Notes: generated from the letters alone by a model not told the origin. Counted from the stretch's first letter, positions 26,835-36,083 are shown. The stretch: 64,000 bases of DNA from Christensenella sp964438705 (GCA_964438705.1 CAYTKQ010000008.1:1-64000); one strand, 5' to 3'. A program made the numbers and translations.

Positions 26835-28322
26835 CTATTGAATGGCATATTCGAGGATTCTCTCCTGTGAAGCCTCTTCGATGCCAAGCTCTCCCGTGAT
26901 CTTCCCATCGTGCATCACAATGATGCGGTCGCATACGCCCAAAAGCTCCGGCATATCGGAAGAGATCATGATGATCGCTTTGCCCTGCGCCGCCATATCG
27001 CAGATCAGGTTGTATATTTCCGCCTTCGCACCCACATCGATTCCCCGCGTCGGCTCGTCGATGATCAGAATATCGCTGTCCGCGTTGAGCCATTTCGCAA
27101 TGACGACCTTCTGTTGGTTCCCGCCTGACAGATCCGCCACCTTGCGTATGGTGTCGGGCGTCGCGATGTGCAGCTTTTCCACATATTCCCACGCAAGGTT
27201 TTCTTCCTTTGCAAAGGAAAGCATGCCTGAACGTGTTACCGTATTCATGTTCGCCATAGAGATGTTTTCCCGCACCTTCATTCCAAGGATCAACCCTTGC
27301 AGCTTCCTGTCCTCCGGCACAAGGCCGATTTTATATTCGATCGCGTTTGGTACATTCTTGATCTGGTAATCCTTGCCCTTGATCGTCACCTTTCCCTTGG
27401 CGTTTCTGTCCGCTCCGAAAAGCGCCCGCGCCACCTCGGTGCGCCCCGCGCCCACCAGTCCGGCAAACCCGAGAATCTCTCCGCTCTTCAATTCAAAGCT
27501 GATGTCGTGAAGCAGGTCTTTGCTTGAAAGGCCCTCCACCTTCATGATCACGTCGCCGATCTCCACATGTTTCTTGGGATACTCCATCCCAAGCGTCCTG
27601 CCCACCATCAGGCGAATCAGCTCTTCGCGCGTCACCCCCTCGATGGGCATTGTTTTGATATGCTTCCCGTCGCGAATGACGGACACCTCGTCCGCAAGCT
27701 CAAAAATCTCTTCCAGACGATGCGAAATATAGATGATCGTGATGCCTTCCTTCTTCAGATCGCGCAAAATATCGAACAGCAGTTCCAGTTCTTTTTCCGT
27801 CAGCGTCGCCGACGGCTCGTCCATAATGATCAGGTCCGCGTTGAAGGACAGCGCCTTGCATATCTCCACGATCTGCTTTTGCGCCACCGAAAGGTTGGAG
27901 ACCAACTCATCAGGGTCGAGCGGCATTTTCAACCTGTCCAGAAATTTCCGTGCTTCCTCGCGCATCTTTTGCATGCTTACCCCAAATTTTCCCATAATGG
28001 GGCGCCCAAGGAATATGTTTTCCTTCACCGTCAGTGATTCAACGAGCTTCAGCTCCTGATGTACGACGCTGATACCAAGCTGCTGCGCTTCCAGCGGGCT
28101 TTTGACGTCCATCGGCTTGCCGTTGAAGATCACCGAACCCGTATCCGCGAGATAAACGCCGGACAATATTTTGATCAGGGTCGATTTTCCCGCCCCGTTT
28201 TCTCCAACGAGCGCGTGAAAACTTCCCCTTTTGATATCAAAGCTGACGTCGTCAAGCGCTTTCACTCCCGGAAACGACTTTGATATATTTTGTACGTTGA
28301 GTACATAATCGTTCTGGCTCAT
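26835..28322 (-). CDS. Sugar ABC transporter ATPase (two-cassette)
   Basis: RbsA/MglA-type ATPase with two fused nucleotide-binding domains, 495 residues. The first cassette has Walker A GENGAGKSTLIKILSG, signature NLSVAQKQIVEICKAL and Walker B LIIMDEPSATLT. The second has a degenerate P-loop (GLVGAGRTEVARALFG), signature DLSGGNQQKVVIAKWL and ILIIDEPTRGIDVG. This asymmetry is normal for the family. Strong AGGAGG and tight spacing to the permease support one transporter operon. Confidence 0.96.
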   Translation of the reverse strand: MSQNDYVLNVQNISKSFPGVKALDDVSFDIKRGSFHALVGENGAGKSTLIKILSGVYLADTGSVIFNGKPMDVKSPLEAQQLGISVVHQELKLVESLTVKENIFLGRPIMGKFGVSMQKMREEARKFLDRLKMPLDPDELVSNLSVAQKQIVEICKALSFNADLIIMDEPSATLTEKELELLFDILRDLKKEGITIIYISHRLEEIFELADEVSVIRDGKHIKTMPIEGVTREELIRLMVGRTLGMEYPKKHVEIGDVIMKVEGLSSKDLLHDISFELKSGEILGFAGLVGAGRTEVARALFGADRNAKGKVTIKGKDYQIKNVPNAIEYKIGLVPEDRKLQGLILGMKVRENISMANMNTVTRSGMLSFAKEENLAWEYVEKLHIATPDTIRKVADLSGGNQQKVVIAKWLNADSDILIIDEPTRGIDVGAKAEIYNLICDMAAQGKAIIMISSDMPELLGVCDRIIVMHDGKITGELGIEEASQERILEYAIQ

Positions 28323-28334
28323 ATCGCGGCCTCC

Positions 28335-29339
28335 TTACTTTTTCTGTTTTTTCTTGACGGAATATACGTCGAACGCGATTGCCACAACCATCACCACGCC
28401 CTTCACGACCTGCTGATAATAGGAGTTCACGTTCAGAAGCGTCATGCCGTTTGTAAGAAGGCCTACCAGAATCGCTCCAAACAGCGCACCGAACACCTTG
28501 CCTCGGCCGCCCGTAATGGATACGCCGCCGATCACCGCCGCAATGATCGCCTCAAACTCCCATGTAAGTCCGCCGTTCGGCTGTCCCGAGGCCATGCGCG
28601 AGGTAAGGATCGTACCCGAAAGTGCCGCCAGCCCGCCGCAAATGATGTACGTAATGATTTCAATTTTTTTATGCTTGATGCCGGATAGATGCGCCGCCTC
28701 CGGATTTCCGCCGATCGCGTATACGGAGCGTCCGAACTTGGTGCGTTCAGAAACGATATGTGCGATGACCGCGACAATCAGCAAAATAAATACCGGCCAG
28801 GGCAGCCAGTTAAGACCTCCCACATATCCTCTGCCCAAAAACGAAATGGAATCCGGAAGCCCCGAAATGGGGTACGCCCCCGTAATCACATACACCATGC
28901 CGCGGCACACCGACTGCGCCGCAAGCGTAGCGATCATTGCCGGGATGCCCAGCTTGGCGACCATAAGTCCGTTTACAACGCCGATCCCAAGCCCCATGGC
29001 GATCGTGAGGATAAACGCCACGATGGGCGGCATTCCAAAGTTTACCATAAACATCGCGAACAACACGCCGGTCAGGCCGACGATCGCACCGATCGAAATA
29101 TCGATCCCCGCGCCAACCATGACGAAAAATACGCCGACCGCCAAAATTGCGATCATGGAAATTTGCCGTAATACGTTAACAAAGTTTGAGACCTGCAAAA
29201 ATTCAGGCGATGCAAACGCCAGCACCACGATCAGCGCGATCACCGCGTAAACGATCGCATAGTCTCTGAAAAATCCTCTCACCTTCCCCAATATACGCGA
29301 ACCTATATTGGCCTGCATCGTTCCTACTGTCTTATTCAT
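28335..29339 (-). CDS. Sugar ABC transporter permease
   Basis: RbsC-like permease, 334 residues, with eight to ten hydrophobic segments and the conserved GLVGAGR-contacting region represented by IGGNPEAAHLSGIKHKKIEI, plus VIGGVSITGGRGKVFGALFG near the C-terminus. A single permease gene implies a homodimeric channel. Its start overlaps the stop of the small gene upstream by 4 bp (ATGA), coupling the transporter to that protein. Confidence 0.95.
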   Translation of the reverse strand: MNKTVGTMQANIGSRILGKVRGFFRDYAIVYAVIALIVVLAFASPEFLQVSNFVNVLRQISMIAILAVGVFFVMVGAGIDISIGAIVGLTGVLFAMFMVNFGMPPIVAFILTIAMGLGIGVVNGLMVAKLGIPAMIATLAAQSVCRGMVYVITGAYPISGLPDSISFLGRGYVGGLNWLPWPVFILLIVAVIAHIVSERTKFGRSVYAIGGNPEAAHLSGIKHKKIEIITYIICGGLAALSGTILTSRMASGQPNGGLTWEFEAIIAAVIGGVSITGGRGKVFGALFGAILVGLLTNGMTLLNVNSYYQQVVKGVVMVVAIAFDVYSVKKKQKK

Positions 29340-29806
29340 CCTTCTTCTCTCCCATTCTCAGGTTGTTTTGTCTTCCGGTCGATCACCCGCAGCACGCAGC
29401 TTTTCGCGCGCCCCTCAGGGCATTCGAATTCGTAATCGAGGCCGTAGCTCTCAACGACCTTCCGGTATAATATGTCGCAGTGGCGGCAATAATGTTCATA
29501 TGGGACGATGTGGCTGATCTGGTTGAGCCGTCCTTTGGAAGGGCAGTCATGCATATCGATCTCAAAAACCCCTTCCTCCTCGTCCAGCGTCATCGTAAAG
29601 TCCGCAGATTCTTCATTGAGCGAATGAGACCAGTATTCAAAACATCCCCTTATCCCGTTTTCCCGAATGCATTTTCCCAGCCGGGGCTCCACATAATTGT
29701 CTGAAATATATTCCCAATATTTTTGAACGCCGTCATAACCCTCCCTGTCCTCCAGAAAACGAAACAATTCACTGTACGAAGGAATAAATTGCGTACATGA
29801 AATCAC
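29336..29806 (-). CDS. Small protein, possibly ATC-hydrolase-like, copy 1
   Basis: A 156-residue cytoplasmic-looking protein starting at GTG. It has no signal peptide and ends in a charged tail. Visible features are GVQKYWEYISDNYVEPRLGK, a Cys-Pro at MHDCPSKGRL, and HIVPYEHYCRHCDILYRKVV with clustered His/Cys/Tyr. Together with the next gene it resembles the L-2-amino-thiazoline-4-carboxylate hydrolase group, which shares a G-x3-Y...C-P...Y/H-x2-C layout, but this is tentative. Translational coupling to the permease says it works with this sugar system. Confidence 0.75.
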   Translation of the reverse strand: MISCTQFIPSYSELFRFLEDREGYDGVQKYWEYISDNYVEPRLGKCIRENGIRGCFEYWSHSLNEESADFTMTLDEEEGVFEIDMHDCPSKGRLNQISHIVPYEHYCRHCDILYRKVVESYGLDYEFECPEGRAKSCVLRVIDRKTKQPENGREEG

Positions 29807-29886
29807 AGGAACTCACTTCCTTTCCGCTTGTGTTATTTTGTTTTTTGATTGTGATTGAAATGCGTGCCTGGGATGGCATGCGTATT

Positions 29887-30360
29887 TTACTTTTCTTCTA
29901 AATAAAGTTTGAACTGTGCCGCGCCGTTCTGCTCATCATATTTTTGAAGCTCAAAGCATACTCCGGCATTGTTTGCAACGCTTTTATAAAGCTCGCTTGT
30001 CGTATATGCATACCATTTTGAGGGCGTATGTCCGCTCGCTCTCATAAATGCGATTGCCGGACAGGCTGATATCTCCACAACGATTTCCTTTTCATCGCAC
30101 TGTATCTCCAGCACCTCCGGTGCCTTTTCCGTCGCATATAGTTCCCGCAAATATCTTTCAAAAGCGCCAAGCCCTTCTGTGCGAATCTGATCCGAAAGCG
30201 GAGCCAGATAACTGGATGCATATTTGCGAATATACTCCCGCACGCCTTCGTCTCCATAGTGTTCCCCAATGTAGGAAATACCAAGGTCGCAGGATACATG
30301 AAAATCTTTATGAAAATATTCATTATCCGTACTTTTTCTCGTCATAACTTCCCTTGCCAA
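29887..30360 (-). CDS. Small protein, possibly ATC-hydrolase-like, copy 2
   Basis: A 157-residue paralogue of the preceding small gene: EGVREYIRKYASSYLAPLSD aligns with its VQKYWEYISDNYVEPRLGK, and both have a Cys-Pro (here ISACPAIAFMRASGH) and a Tyr-containing segment before a final beta-rich stretch. The His/Cys pair of copy 1 (HYCRHC) is replaced here by YAYTTS, so the two have probably specialised. AGAGGTGA with seven-base spacing favours the TTG start at 30360; an ATG at 30345 is the alternative. First gene of the sugar operon. Function unassigned. Confidence 0.75.
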   Translation of the reverse strand: MAREVMTRKSTDNEYFHKDFHVSCDLGISYIGEHYGDEGVREYIRKYASSYLAPLSDQIRTEGLGAFERYLRELYATEKAPEVLEIQCDEKEIVVEISACPAIAFMRASGHTPSKWYAYTTSELYKSVANNAGVCFELQKYDEQNGAAQFKLYLEEK

Positions 30361-30400
30361 ATGCCATTCACCTCTCTTCCGTTCTCAAATTGTTATCTCC

Positions 30401-30429
30401 ATTATATTGACTGCAAATGGGAATTTGAA
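30401..30429 (-). promoter_or_regulatory. Promoter of the twelve-gene sugar operon
   Basis: Minus-strand -35 TTCAAA (30429-30424), 17-bp spacer, consensus -10 TATAAT (30406-30401), about 40 bp before the first gene. The 302-bp gap between the operon and the sensor kinase gene is very AT-rich and otherwise holds only the opposing kinase promoter. Confidence 0.6.
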
Positions 30430-30521
30430 TTGAATAATGTAATATTAATATTAAAAAACAACGATTTCCGCAAAACCGTAAATTATTCAAAACATATTAA
30501 TATATGTATCATAATATTTTA

Positions 30522-30550
30522 TTTACAAAATCGTAAAGTTTTGTTATAGT
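30522..30550 (+). promoter_or_regulatory. Promoter of the sensor kinase-regulator pair
   Basis: TTTACA (30522-30527), 17-bp spacer, TATAGT (30545-30550), about 110 bp before the kinase ATG. The sequence AAAAYCGTAAA occurs here and again about 54 bp upstream, a possible operator pair. Confidence 0.6.
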
Positions 30551-30662
30551 CTATTTATCAACATGCTGTGCTGACCATCATTTTTCAAAGGACATTTTCA
30601 ACGAACGGATTCCTGCTTAATTTTTCGTGCGGCTAAGCTGATCTACTTTGTGCGGAGTATAA

Positions 30663-32456
30663 ATGAGACATTCATTGAAGAGAATCAAAAAATCAGTGCT
30701 CTACTTTCTGGGAAACCTCAGTTTGCAAAAGAAACTGTTCATTATGCTGCTTTGCGTCTCCGTGATTCCGGTTACGATCATCGGAAGCTATTCCTATACG
30801 CTTTCGCAGGACAGCGTATTGCAGTCCAAAAGCGCGGAATCTCAAAATTCTCTCAAGAATATCTACGGTGCGGTAAAATACCAAATCTATGAGGACCTGA
30901 TCTATCAGACGATCTCCGTCGCCCGAGACGAGAACATAGTAAATCTCATGCAGAGCAATTATTTTCCGGACGAAAATCTCACCGACGCCACCCTGTCGCC
31001 GGATATTCAAAGATTGCTGATCTCTGTTACATCCAACCCATACACCAACTTCATGTATCTGTATGGTAAAAACAATGTACGGTTTTCCCGCACCGAAGGG
31101 CTCGATCCGATCATCACAAAAATCACGGCGTCGCGTTCCTTTGAAGACTTCATTTCCGGACCGGCGCTGACCTATTACGGTCCGATCGTCACGCTTGGAA
31201 ATACCCATTATAAAACATTTGCGCACAAAGTGTTCGACGCCACAAACCGCAGGGTGACCGGCTATGTGTTCTCAGGGGTAAACCGCAAATCCGTTGAGCG
31301 TCTGGTCAATGAAAACGACACCTCAAACATTGGCGCGATCATCGTGATCAATCAGGATGATTCCCTGTTTTTTTCAACGGATGCGCTCCCCGATGAAAAG
31401 TTTTCGTCTTTTCTCTCTGCCCTAAACGCGCAAAATTCTGTCTTTGGACAAATCGTGAAAATTGCCGACACCGATTATCTCGTCAATTCCAATCCGGATA
31501 CCAACCCCAATTATGGAAGATATCTGAGCATCCTTCCGCTCGCCGAAGCCACCGCCGCAAGCAGCGGTATCATCAGCTTCACCGTGATGCTTGTTTTCAC
31601 GATCATCTTCATTGTGTTCATCCTTGCGCTTATTCTTTCCAATTTTTTCGTCAACCCCATCCAAAAGCTCGCCAAGCTCATGAAAGAAGCCAAACTGGGC
31701 AAAATCCAGACGCTTACTCCAAAGTATTACGACGAAATGGGCTATATCATGCGTTGCTATAATAATATGGCGGAGGAATTGAACCATCAGAATTATCTGC
31801 TCGGCGAAGGCGCAAAAAAGCAGCGTGAACTTGAACTCAAGGCCTTTGAAGCGCAAATCAAGCCACATTTTTTGTATAATACCCTTTCCACGATCATCTG
31901 GCTCATTGACCGCAAACATAATGATAAGGCCGCCGTCATGACACACGCCTTGTCACAAATGTTTCGAATCAGCACCAGCCGCGGAAATGATGTGATCCCG
32001 ATTTCAAAAGAGCTCGAGCATGTGAAGTACTATCTGGACATTCAAATGGTGCGCTATGAAGGAGATTTCGTCTATGAATTTCACATCGATGAACGCATCA
32101 ACGACTGTATGGTCATCAAAATGATTCTCCAGCCGCTTGTGGAAAACGCCATTTATCACGGGGTACGCGGCGGTGACGACGGAATCATCTCCATCAGTGG
32201 GATTCTGTTGCAAGATTCCATCCTGCTTGAGGTGTCCGACAACGGCGGAAATCTGACCCCGCAGAAAATGGAAGAAATCAACCAGCGTCTTTCTCATCCC
32301 TCCATGCAGAATGCACAGCTTGGTCTTGGGATCGTCAATGTAAATGACCGCATCAAATGCGCGTACGGCGAGGAATATGGACTGCATTTTGAAATAAAAG
32401 GGTCTCTCACAAGGGTCAAAATCACCATCCCAATGGTAAGGAGCGGTCAATCATGA
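30663..32456 (+). CDS. YesM-type sensor histidine kinase
   Basis: Membrane sensor of 597 residues: membrane segment about 25-46, extracellular Cache-like domain about 47-298, second membrane segment about 302-328, HAMP linker, then a His-kinase domain with IKPHFLYN (phospho-acceptor His402), VENAIYHGVRGG (N box) and GLGIVNVNDRI (G box). This is the YesM/LytS layout used by Clostridia to sense extracellular sugars. Divergent from the sugar operon and overlapping its response regulator by 4 bp, so control of that operon is the likeliest role (inference). Confidence 0.95.
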   Translation: MRHSLKRIKKSVLYFLGNLSLQKKLFIMLLCVSVIPVTIIGSYSYTLSQDSVLQSKSAESQNSLKNIYGAVKYQIYEDLIYQTISVARDENIVNLMQSNYFPDENLTDATLSPDIQRLLISVTSNPYTNFMYLYGKNNVRFSRTEGLDPIITKITASRSFEDFISGPALTYYGPIVTLGNTHYKTFAHKVFDATNRRVTGYVFSGVNRKSVERLVNENDTSNIGAIIVINQDDSLFFSTDALPDEKFSSFLSALNAQNSVFGQIVKIADTDYLVNSNPDTNPNYGRYLSILPLAEATAASSGIISFTVMLVFTIIFIVFILALILSNFFVNPIQKLAKLMKEAKLGKIQTLTPKYYDEMGYIMRCYNNMAEELNHQNYLLGEGAKKQRELELKAFEAQIKPHFLYNTLSTIIWLIDRKHNDKAAVMTHALSQMFRISTSRGNDVIPISKELEHVKYYLDIQMVRYEGDFVYEFHIDERINDCMVIKMILQPLVENAIYHGVRGGDDGIISISGILLQDSILLEVSDNGGNLTPQKMEEINQRLSHPSMQNAQLGLGIVNVNDRIKCAYGEEYGLHFEIKGSLTRVKITIPMVRSGQS

Positions 32457-34078
32457 TCAATTTATTGGTAATCGATGATGAAAAAATCATACGCAACGGT
32501 ATCTCAGAAAACATCGCGGAATTGAAGCTGTTCGATTCCATCCAATGCGCCAAAAATGGCCTCGACGCGTTGTCTTTATGCGAGGAGCATTTCTTTGACG
32601 CCATGATCATCGACTTGATGATGCCCAAAATGGATGGCCTTGAATTTTTAAGGACGCTGCAAAAGGAAGACCCGAACGAAAATTTTTCGCGCACCATAAA
32701 AATCATCCTGTCGGGCTATGACGATTTTTCATTTGCACAGGAAACCATCAAATACGGCGTTTCAGAATTTATCCTAAAACCACTTGCGCCCGCAGAAGTT
32801 CGCAATGTCGCTGCCGATCTCTATCAAAAGACGCTGCTCAACAAACAAAGCATGGAAAACATTCTGAATATGGAGCGTGCGCTCAATCAACACCTCCCGG
32901 ATATCATGGGATTGTTTTTCAAAGATATTTTTTCCGGCAGCCTCTCTTTGGAAGAAATCGCAGCCAAATGTGAAGAACTCGGCCTGCCTGCAGCTCAACG
33001 CGTTTTTCAGGTAGCGGTGGCGAGCGTATCCAAGATTTCACCCACCACCAATCTGTCCGCACGATTGTCCCGCGAAGAATTGATCCGCCATATGCCCGCT
33101 CAGCAGGTGAAGGACGCCATCTCCATTCTTTTTGCTGACAGGGATGATTTTTTTGCCTTCACACTGCACGATAAAAAAATTGCGCTTGCGTTTTTTGCTC
33201 CCTGTGGCATTGCGCAGGAAATCATCGACGAACTGACTGCTTATTGCCGTCAGGAATACGATCTTTCCCTATCGGCGGCGCTGGGCGCGGAAACCGAAAG
33301 CATCGCAAATCTGCGCACCTCCTATCTGGAGGCGTGTTTTGCTCTGCGCTACAGTTCCTTTGACAACAACGGTCGTTCATCCGTCAAAAAAATCTCGGAA
33401 GTCCGCCGGTTCGCCGGCGCAAATTTGAATTTAAATCAGATCATCGACCTGCATGTGAACCTGAAGCTGGGAAACAAAAAGCGTGTTCATGCGCTGCTTG
33501 AAGAGCAGCTTGGCGCGCTGCGTGACGATCCGCAAAAACGCAAGCCCGAAAACCTTCAGGCGCTTACCATGGGCGTTGCATTTGCATGCGTCAGCGTATT
33601 CGGCGAGATCAACGTGGAAGTAAATGATAAATATATCAACGACTATGAAGAAATGCTCAATTGCAATCTCGCGGCGGCAGACCTCGAAGACTGCCGCTGG
33701 CAGCTATATCGCATGGTGGATCAGGTCCTTGAATATACCAAAGACATCCCATCCGGTTCGGGTAAAAATCTTCTGGAGCAGGCAAAGAGGATCGCATTTT
33801 CAGAATACGCCAAAAACATTTCCATTTCCACCGTTGCGGAACGGCTTGGGGTCAGCAGAAACTATTTAGGGCATCTGTTTAAAAAGAACGAAGGCGTTCC
33901 CTTTTCTGAATTTCTAAATAAAGTGCGAATTTCGGAAGCGCAAAATTTGTTAAAGGATCCCGCCATAAAAATTTTTGAAATCAGTGAACTGGTCGGAATC
34001 AAGGACCCTTACTATTTCAGCCTGCTGTTCAAAAAATACACCGGCTGTTCCCCTTCTGCGTTCCGAAAAAAGCTATGA
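32453..34078 (+). CDS. YesN-type response regulator, AraC family
   Basis: Transcription regulator of 541 residues: receiver domain about 1-125 with the acidic pair DDE (residues 8-10) and phospho-acceptor Asp54 in IIDLMMPKMDG; a poorly conserved central region; and a C-terminal AraC-type double helix-turn-helix (about 440-541) with TVAERLGVSRNYLGHLFKKN and a final CSPSAFRKKL. Cognate of the overlapping kinase gene. Probable activator of the divergent ABC/catabolic operon. Confidence 0.95.
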   Translation: MINLLVIDDEKIIRNGISENIAELKLFDSIQCAKNGLDALSLCEEHFFDAMIIDLMMPKMDGLEFLRTLQKEDPNENFSRTIKIILSGYDDFSFAQETIKYGVSEFILKPLAPAEVRNVAADLYQKTLLNKQSMENILNMERALNQHLPDIMGLFFKDIFSGSLSLEEIAAKCEELGLPAAQRVFQVAVASVSKISPTTNLSARLSREELIRHMPAQQVKDAISILFADRDDFFAFTLHDKKIALAFFAPCGIAQEIIDELTAYCRQEYDLSLSAALGAETESIANLRTSYLEACFALRYSSFDNNGRSSVKKISEVRRFAGANLNLNQIIDLHVNLKLGNKKRVHALLEEQLGALRDDPQKRKPENLQALTMGVAFACVSVFGEINVEVNDKYINDYEEMLNCNLAAADLEDCRWQLYRMVDQVLEYTKDIPSGSGKNLLEQAKRIAFSEYAKNISISTVAERLGVSRNYLGHLFKKNEGVPFSEFLNKVRISEAQNLLKDPAIKIFEISELVGIKDPYYFSLLFKKYTGCSPSAFRKKL

Positions 34079-34129
34079 CATGATTTTCAGATGAAACAAC
34101 CCTCGTTTCATTCTTCTTTCATTTACACA

Positions 34130-34159
34130 TTGGTAATCCGTGTCATTGTGTGCTATATT
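34130..34159 (+). promoter_or_regulatory. Promoter of the DeoR-family gene
   Basis: TTGGTA (34130-34135), 18-bp spacer, TATATT (34154-34159), about 50 bp before the start. A short ATGAAAC/GTTTCAT hairpin followed by T-rich sequence at about 34091-34120 may end yesN transcription. Confidence 0.5.
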
Positions 34160-34211
34160 TTAATTGGGATTTTCAGTAAATTCAGTAATCATGGTGAAGG
34201 AGCAAGGGGAT

Positions 34212-34991
34212 ATGCTTGATTTCAGCAATATGAATGCCGATAAACGGCGCAAAAAGATATTGGATATTTTAAATGAGGAAGGCAAAGTGAAGGTCAGCGA
34301 ACTGAGCCGTCTGTTTTCGATTTCAGAGGTCACGATCCGCAGCGATCTTGCCGATCTGGAAAAGGAAAATTCACTGGAACGCGTGCACGGCGGCGCCATC
34401 CCCTCTATGCGCGCCTACTACAGCATGAATTTTTACGAGCGAAAGACAAAGCACGCGGAAGAAAAGCATCGTATCGCCGCATATGCCGCGGATATGATCC
34501 ACGATCGCGATACCGTGATGATCGGTTCGGGCACGACCTCATTTTTTATCGCGCGCGAACTGAAATCCAAAAAATACTTAAAAATTGTCACAAATTCCAT
34601 CAATATTGCAACCGAAATGAGTGATTCCCCCTACAACCAAATTATATTGCTCGGCGGCAATATCAAATTCCCGCATGCCTTCACCTATGGCGACGATACC
34701 CTCTCCGTATTGCGTAAATACAAGGCGGATATCACGGTTCTATCCGTAGACGGCGCAAGCGCCCACGCCGGGATATCCATACAGGATTTCGAGGAAACGG
34801 AAGTAAGCAAGTTGATGATCGAACAGTCCCGCTATTCGGTCGCCGTGATGGACTTTTCAAAAATCGGTCAGGATGCCTTTTCGCAGATCGGTCCTGTCGA
34901 TTGTATCGATCATATCGTCACAGACGTGAACGCGCAGTCCGCCGAGCTTGATGAAATCGCAAAAAACGGCGTAAATATAACCACTGTATGA
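34212..34991 (+). CDS. DeoR-family transcriptional regulator
   Basis: Repressor of 259 residues: N-terminal DeoR helix-turn-helix (KVKVSELSRLFSISEVTIRS, about residues 21-40, followed by DLADLEKENSLERVHGGAI) and a NagB-like effector domain (MIGSGTTSFFIARELK, then ITNSINIATE-type segment and VLSVDGASAHAGI). AAGGAG nine bases before MLDFSNMNAD sets the start; upstream in-frame ATGs lack such a site. Effectors of the family are phosphorylated sugars. It probably controls the following TIM-barrel/YjbQ/SIS genes, perhaps also the large operon. Confidence 0.92.
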   Translation: MLDFSNMNADKRRKKILDILNEEGKVKVSELSRLFSISEVTIRSDLADLEKENSLERVHGGAIPSMRAYYSMNFYERKTKHAEEKHRIAAYAADMIHDRDTVMIGSGTTSFFIARELKSKKYLKIVTNSINIATEMSDSPYNQIILLGGNIKFPHAFTYGDDTLSVLRKYKADITVLSVDGASAHAGISIQDFEETEVSKLMIEQSRYSVAVMDFSKIGQDAFSQIGPVDCIDHIVTDVNAQSAELDEIAKNGVNITTV

Positions 34992-35003
34992 CCTGCAGCT
35001 CAT

Positions 35004-35041
35004 AAACGACGGGGTTCGGATAACCGGGCCTCGTTTTTTTT
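35004..35041 (+). terminator. Terminator after the DeoR gene
   Basis: Stem built from AACGA/TCGTT and inner GGTT/AACC pairs followed by eight T residues, 15 bp after the stop. The rest of the roughly 300-bp gap up to 35287 is AT-rich and carries only the promoter listed next. Confidence 0.75.
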
Positions 35042-35187
35042 GATTTATTCTCTTATTTTGCAGCGAAATCTCTGTCCGCACATTTTTGGTTGCGTCTATT
35101 TTCCCTCTAATTTTTTTCGTTTTTCTTTTGTTTTCGTAATTATTATTTTAATCATTCAATATTTCATAAGTTTTTCGAATATTTTTG

Positions 35188-35216
35188 TTGACGTTCCCGC
35201 AACCTTCTGTTATGAT
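35188..35216 (+). promoter_or_regulatory. Promoter of the TIM-barrel/YjbQ/SIS cluster
   Basis: TTGACG (35188-35193), 17-bp spacer, TATGAT (35211-35216), about 70 bp before the first ATG. Confidence 0.7.
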
Positions 35217-35287
35217 TCAAATATGAGAGCGGCATCGCTCACCCTCACACATAAATCATTTGAACGATCAGGAACGGAGGTTTCATA

Positions 35288-35992
35288 ATGTATAAGAATT
35301 CCCCCATCAAACCGCCTTTTTTTGAAATCGGCCCCAAAGCATATCTGTATGGAGACGAAGTTTTGAAATTGGCCCGCGCTGCGGAACAAGCGTCAAAAAA
35401 ATATGATGTGCAGATCATTTTTACGCCGCAGTATGTAGACATTCCGCTGCTTTCGAATGAAACTCCGGAATTGATGGTATTTGCACAACATATGGATCCG
35501 CTCCCCATTGGGCGTGGATTGGGTTCCGTTCTCCCGGAAGCGGTCAAAGCCGCCGGGGCCAGAGGCGTAATGCTCAATCACGCGGAATATCCGCTGAAAC
35601 TTTCCGCATTGCGTCAGACCATCGCACGTGCTGATGAGGTCGGCCTGATCTCGATCGTGTGCGCTGACTCCCCTGCGGATGCCGCCGCCATCGCGCAATT
35701 TTCACCGAACATCATCGTCGCGGAGCCCACAGAATTGATCGGGACAGGGCAAACCAGCGATATGGGCTATGTGCTGTCCACCATTGAAGCGATCAAAGCG
35801 ATCAATCCCGATATTCTGGTGCTTCAGGGGGCCGGAATTTCTTCGCCGCAGGATGTGTATGATGTGATTTATGCAGGAGCCGAGGCCACCGGCGCCACCA
35901 GTGGTATCATCAAGGCTGCCGACCCGATCGGCATGGTCGATGAAATGATCTGCGCGGTGCGCGACGCGTGGGATGCGCGCCACAAAAAATAA
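35288..35992 (+). CDS. Triose-phosphate isomerase-like TIM barrel
   Basis: A 234-residue protein of the short, archaeal-type triose-phosphate isomerase group (bacterial TpiA is near 250). Expected active-site segments are present: Lys in FEIGPKAYLYGDE, VFAQHMDPLPIGRGLGSVLP, the histidine in GVMLNHAEYPL, the catalytic glutamate in VAEPTELIGTG and the phosphate loop VLQGAGISSP. Sitting beside a DeoR regulator, YjbQ and a SIS protein, it more likely isomerises a special sugar-derived triose or tetrose phosphate (as EryH does) than serves glycolysis; that is inference. Confidence 0.88.
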   Translation: MYKNSPIKPPFFEIGPKAYLYGDEVLKLARAAEQASKKYDVQIIFTPQYVDIPLLSNETPELMVFAQHMDPLPIGRGLGSVLPEAVKAAGARGVMLNHAEYPLKLSALRQTIARADEVGLISIVCADSPADAAAIAQFSPNIIVAEPTELIGTGQTSDMGYVLSTIEAIKAINPDILVLQGAGISSPQDVYDVIYAGAEATGATSGIIKAADPIGMVDEMICAVRDAWDARHKK

Positions 35993-36083
35993 CAGGACCA
36001 CACAGCAAACCAACCCTAAAAACGGTATCACGCTGAAGCATGATGTGTTTCAGTTAAAATAATAATTGATCAGGAGGCTTACT

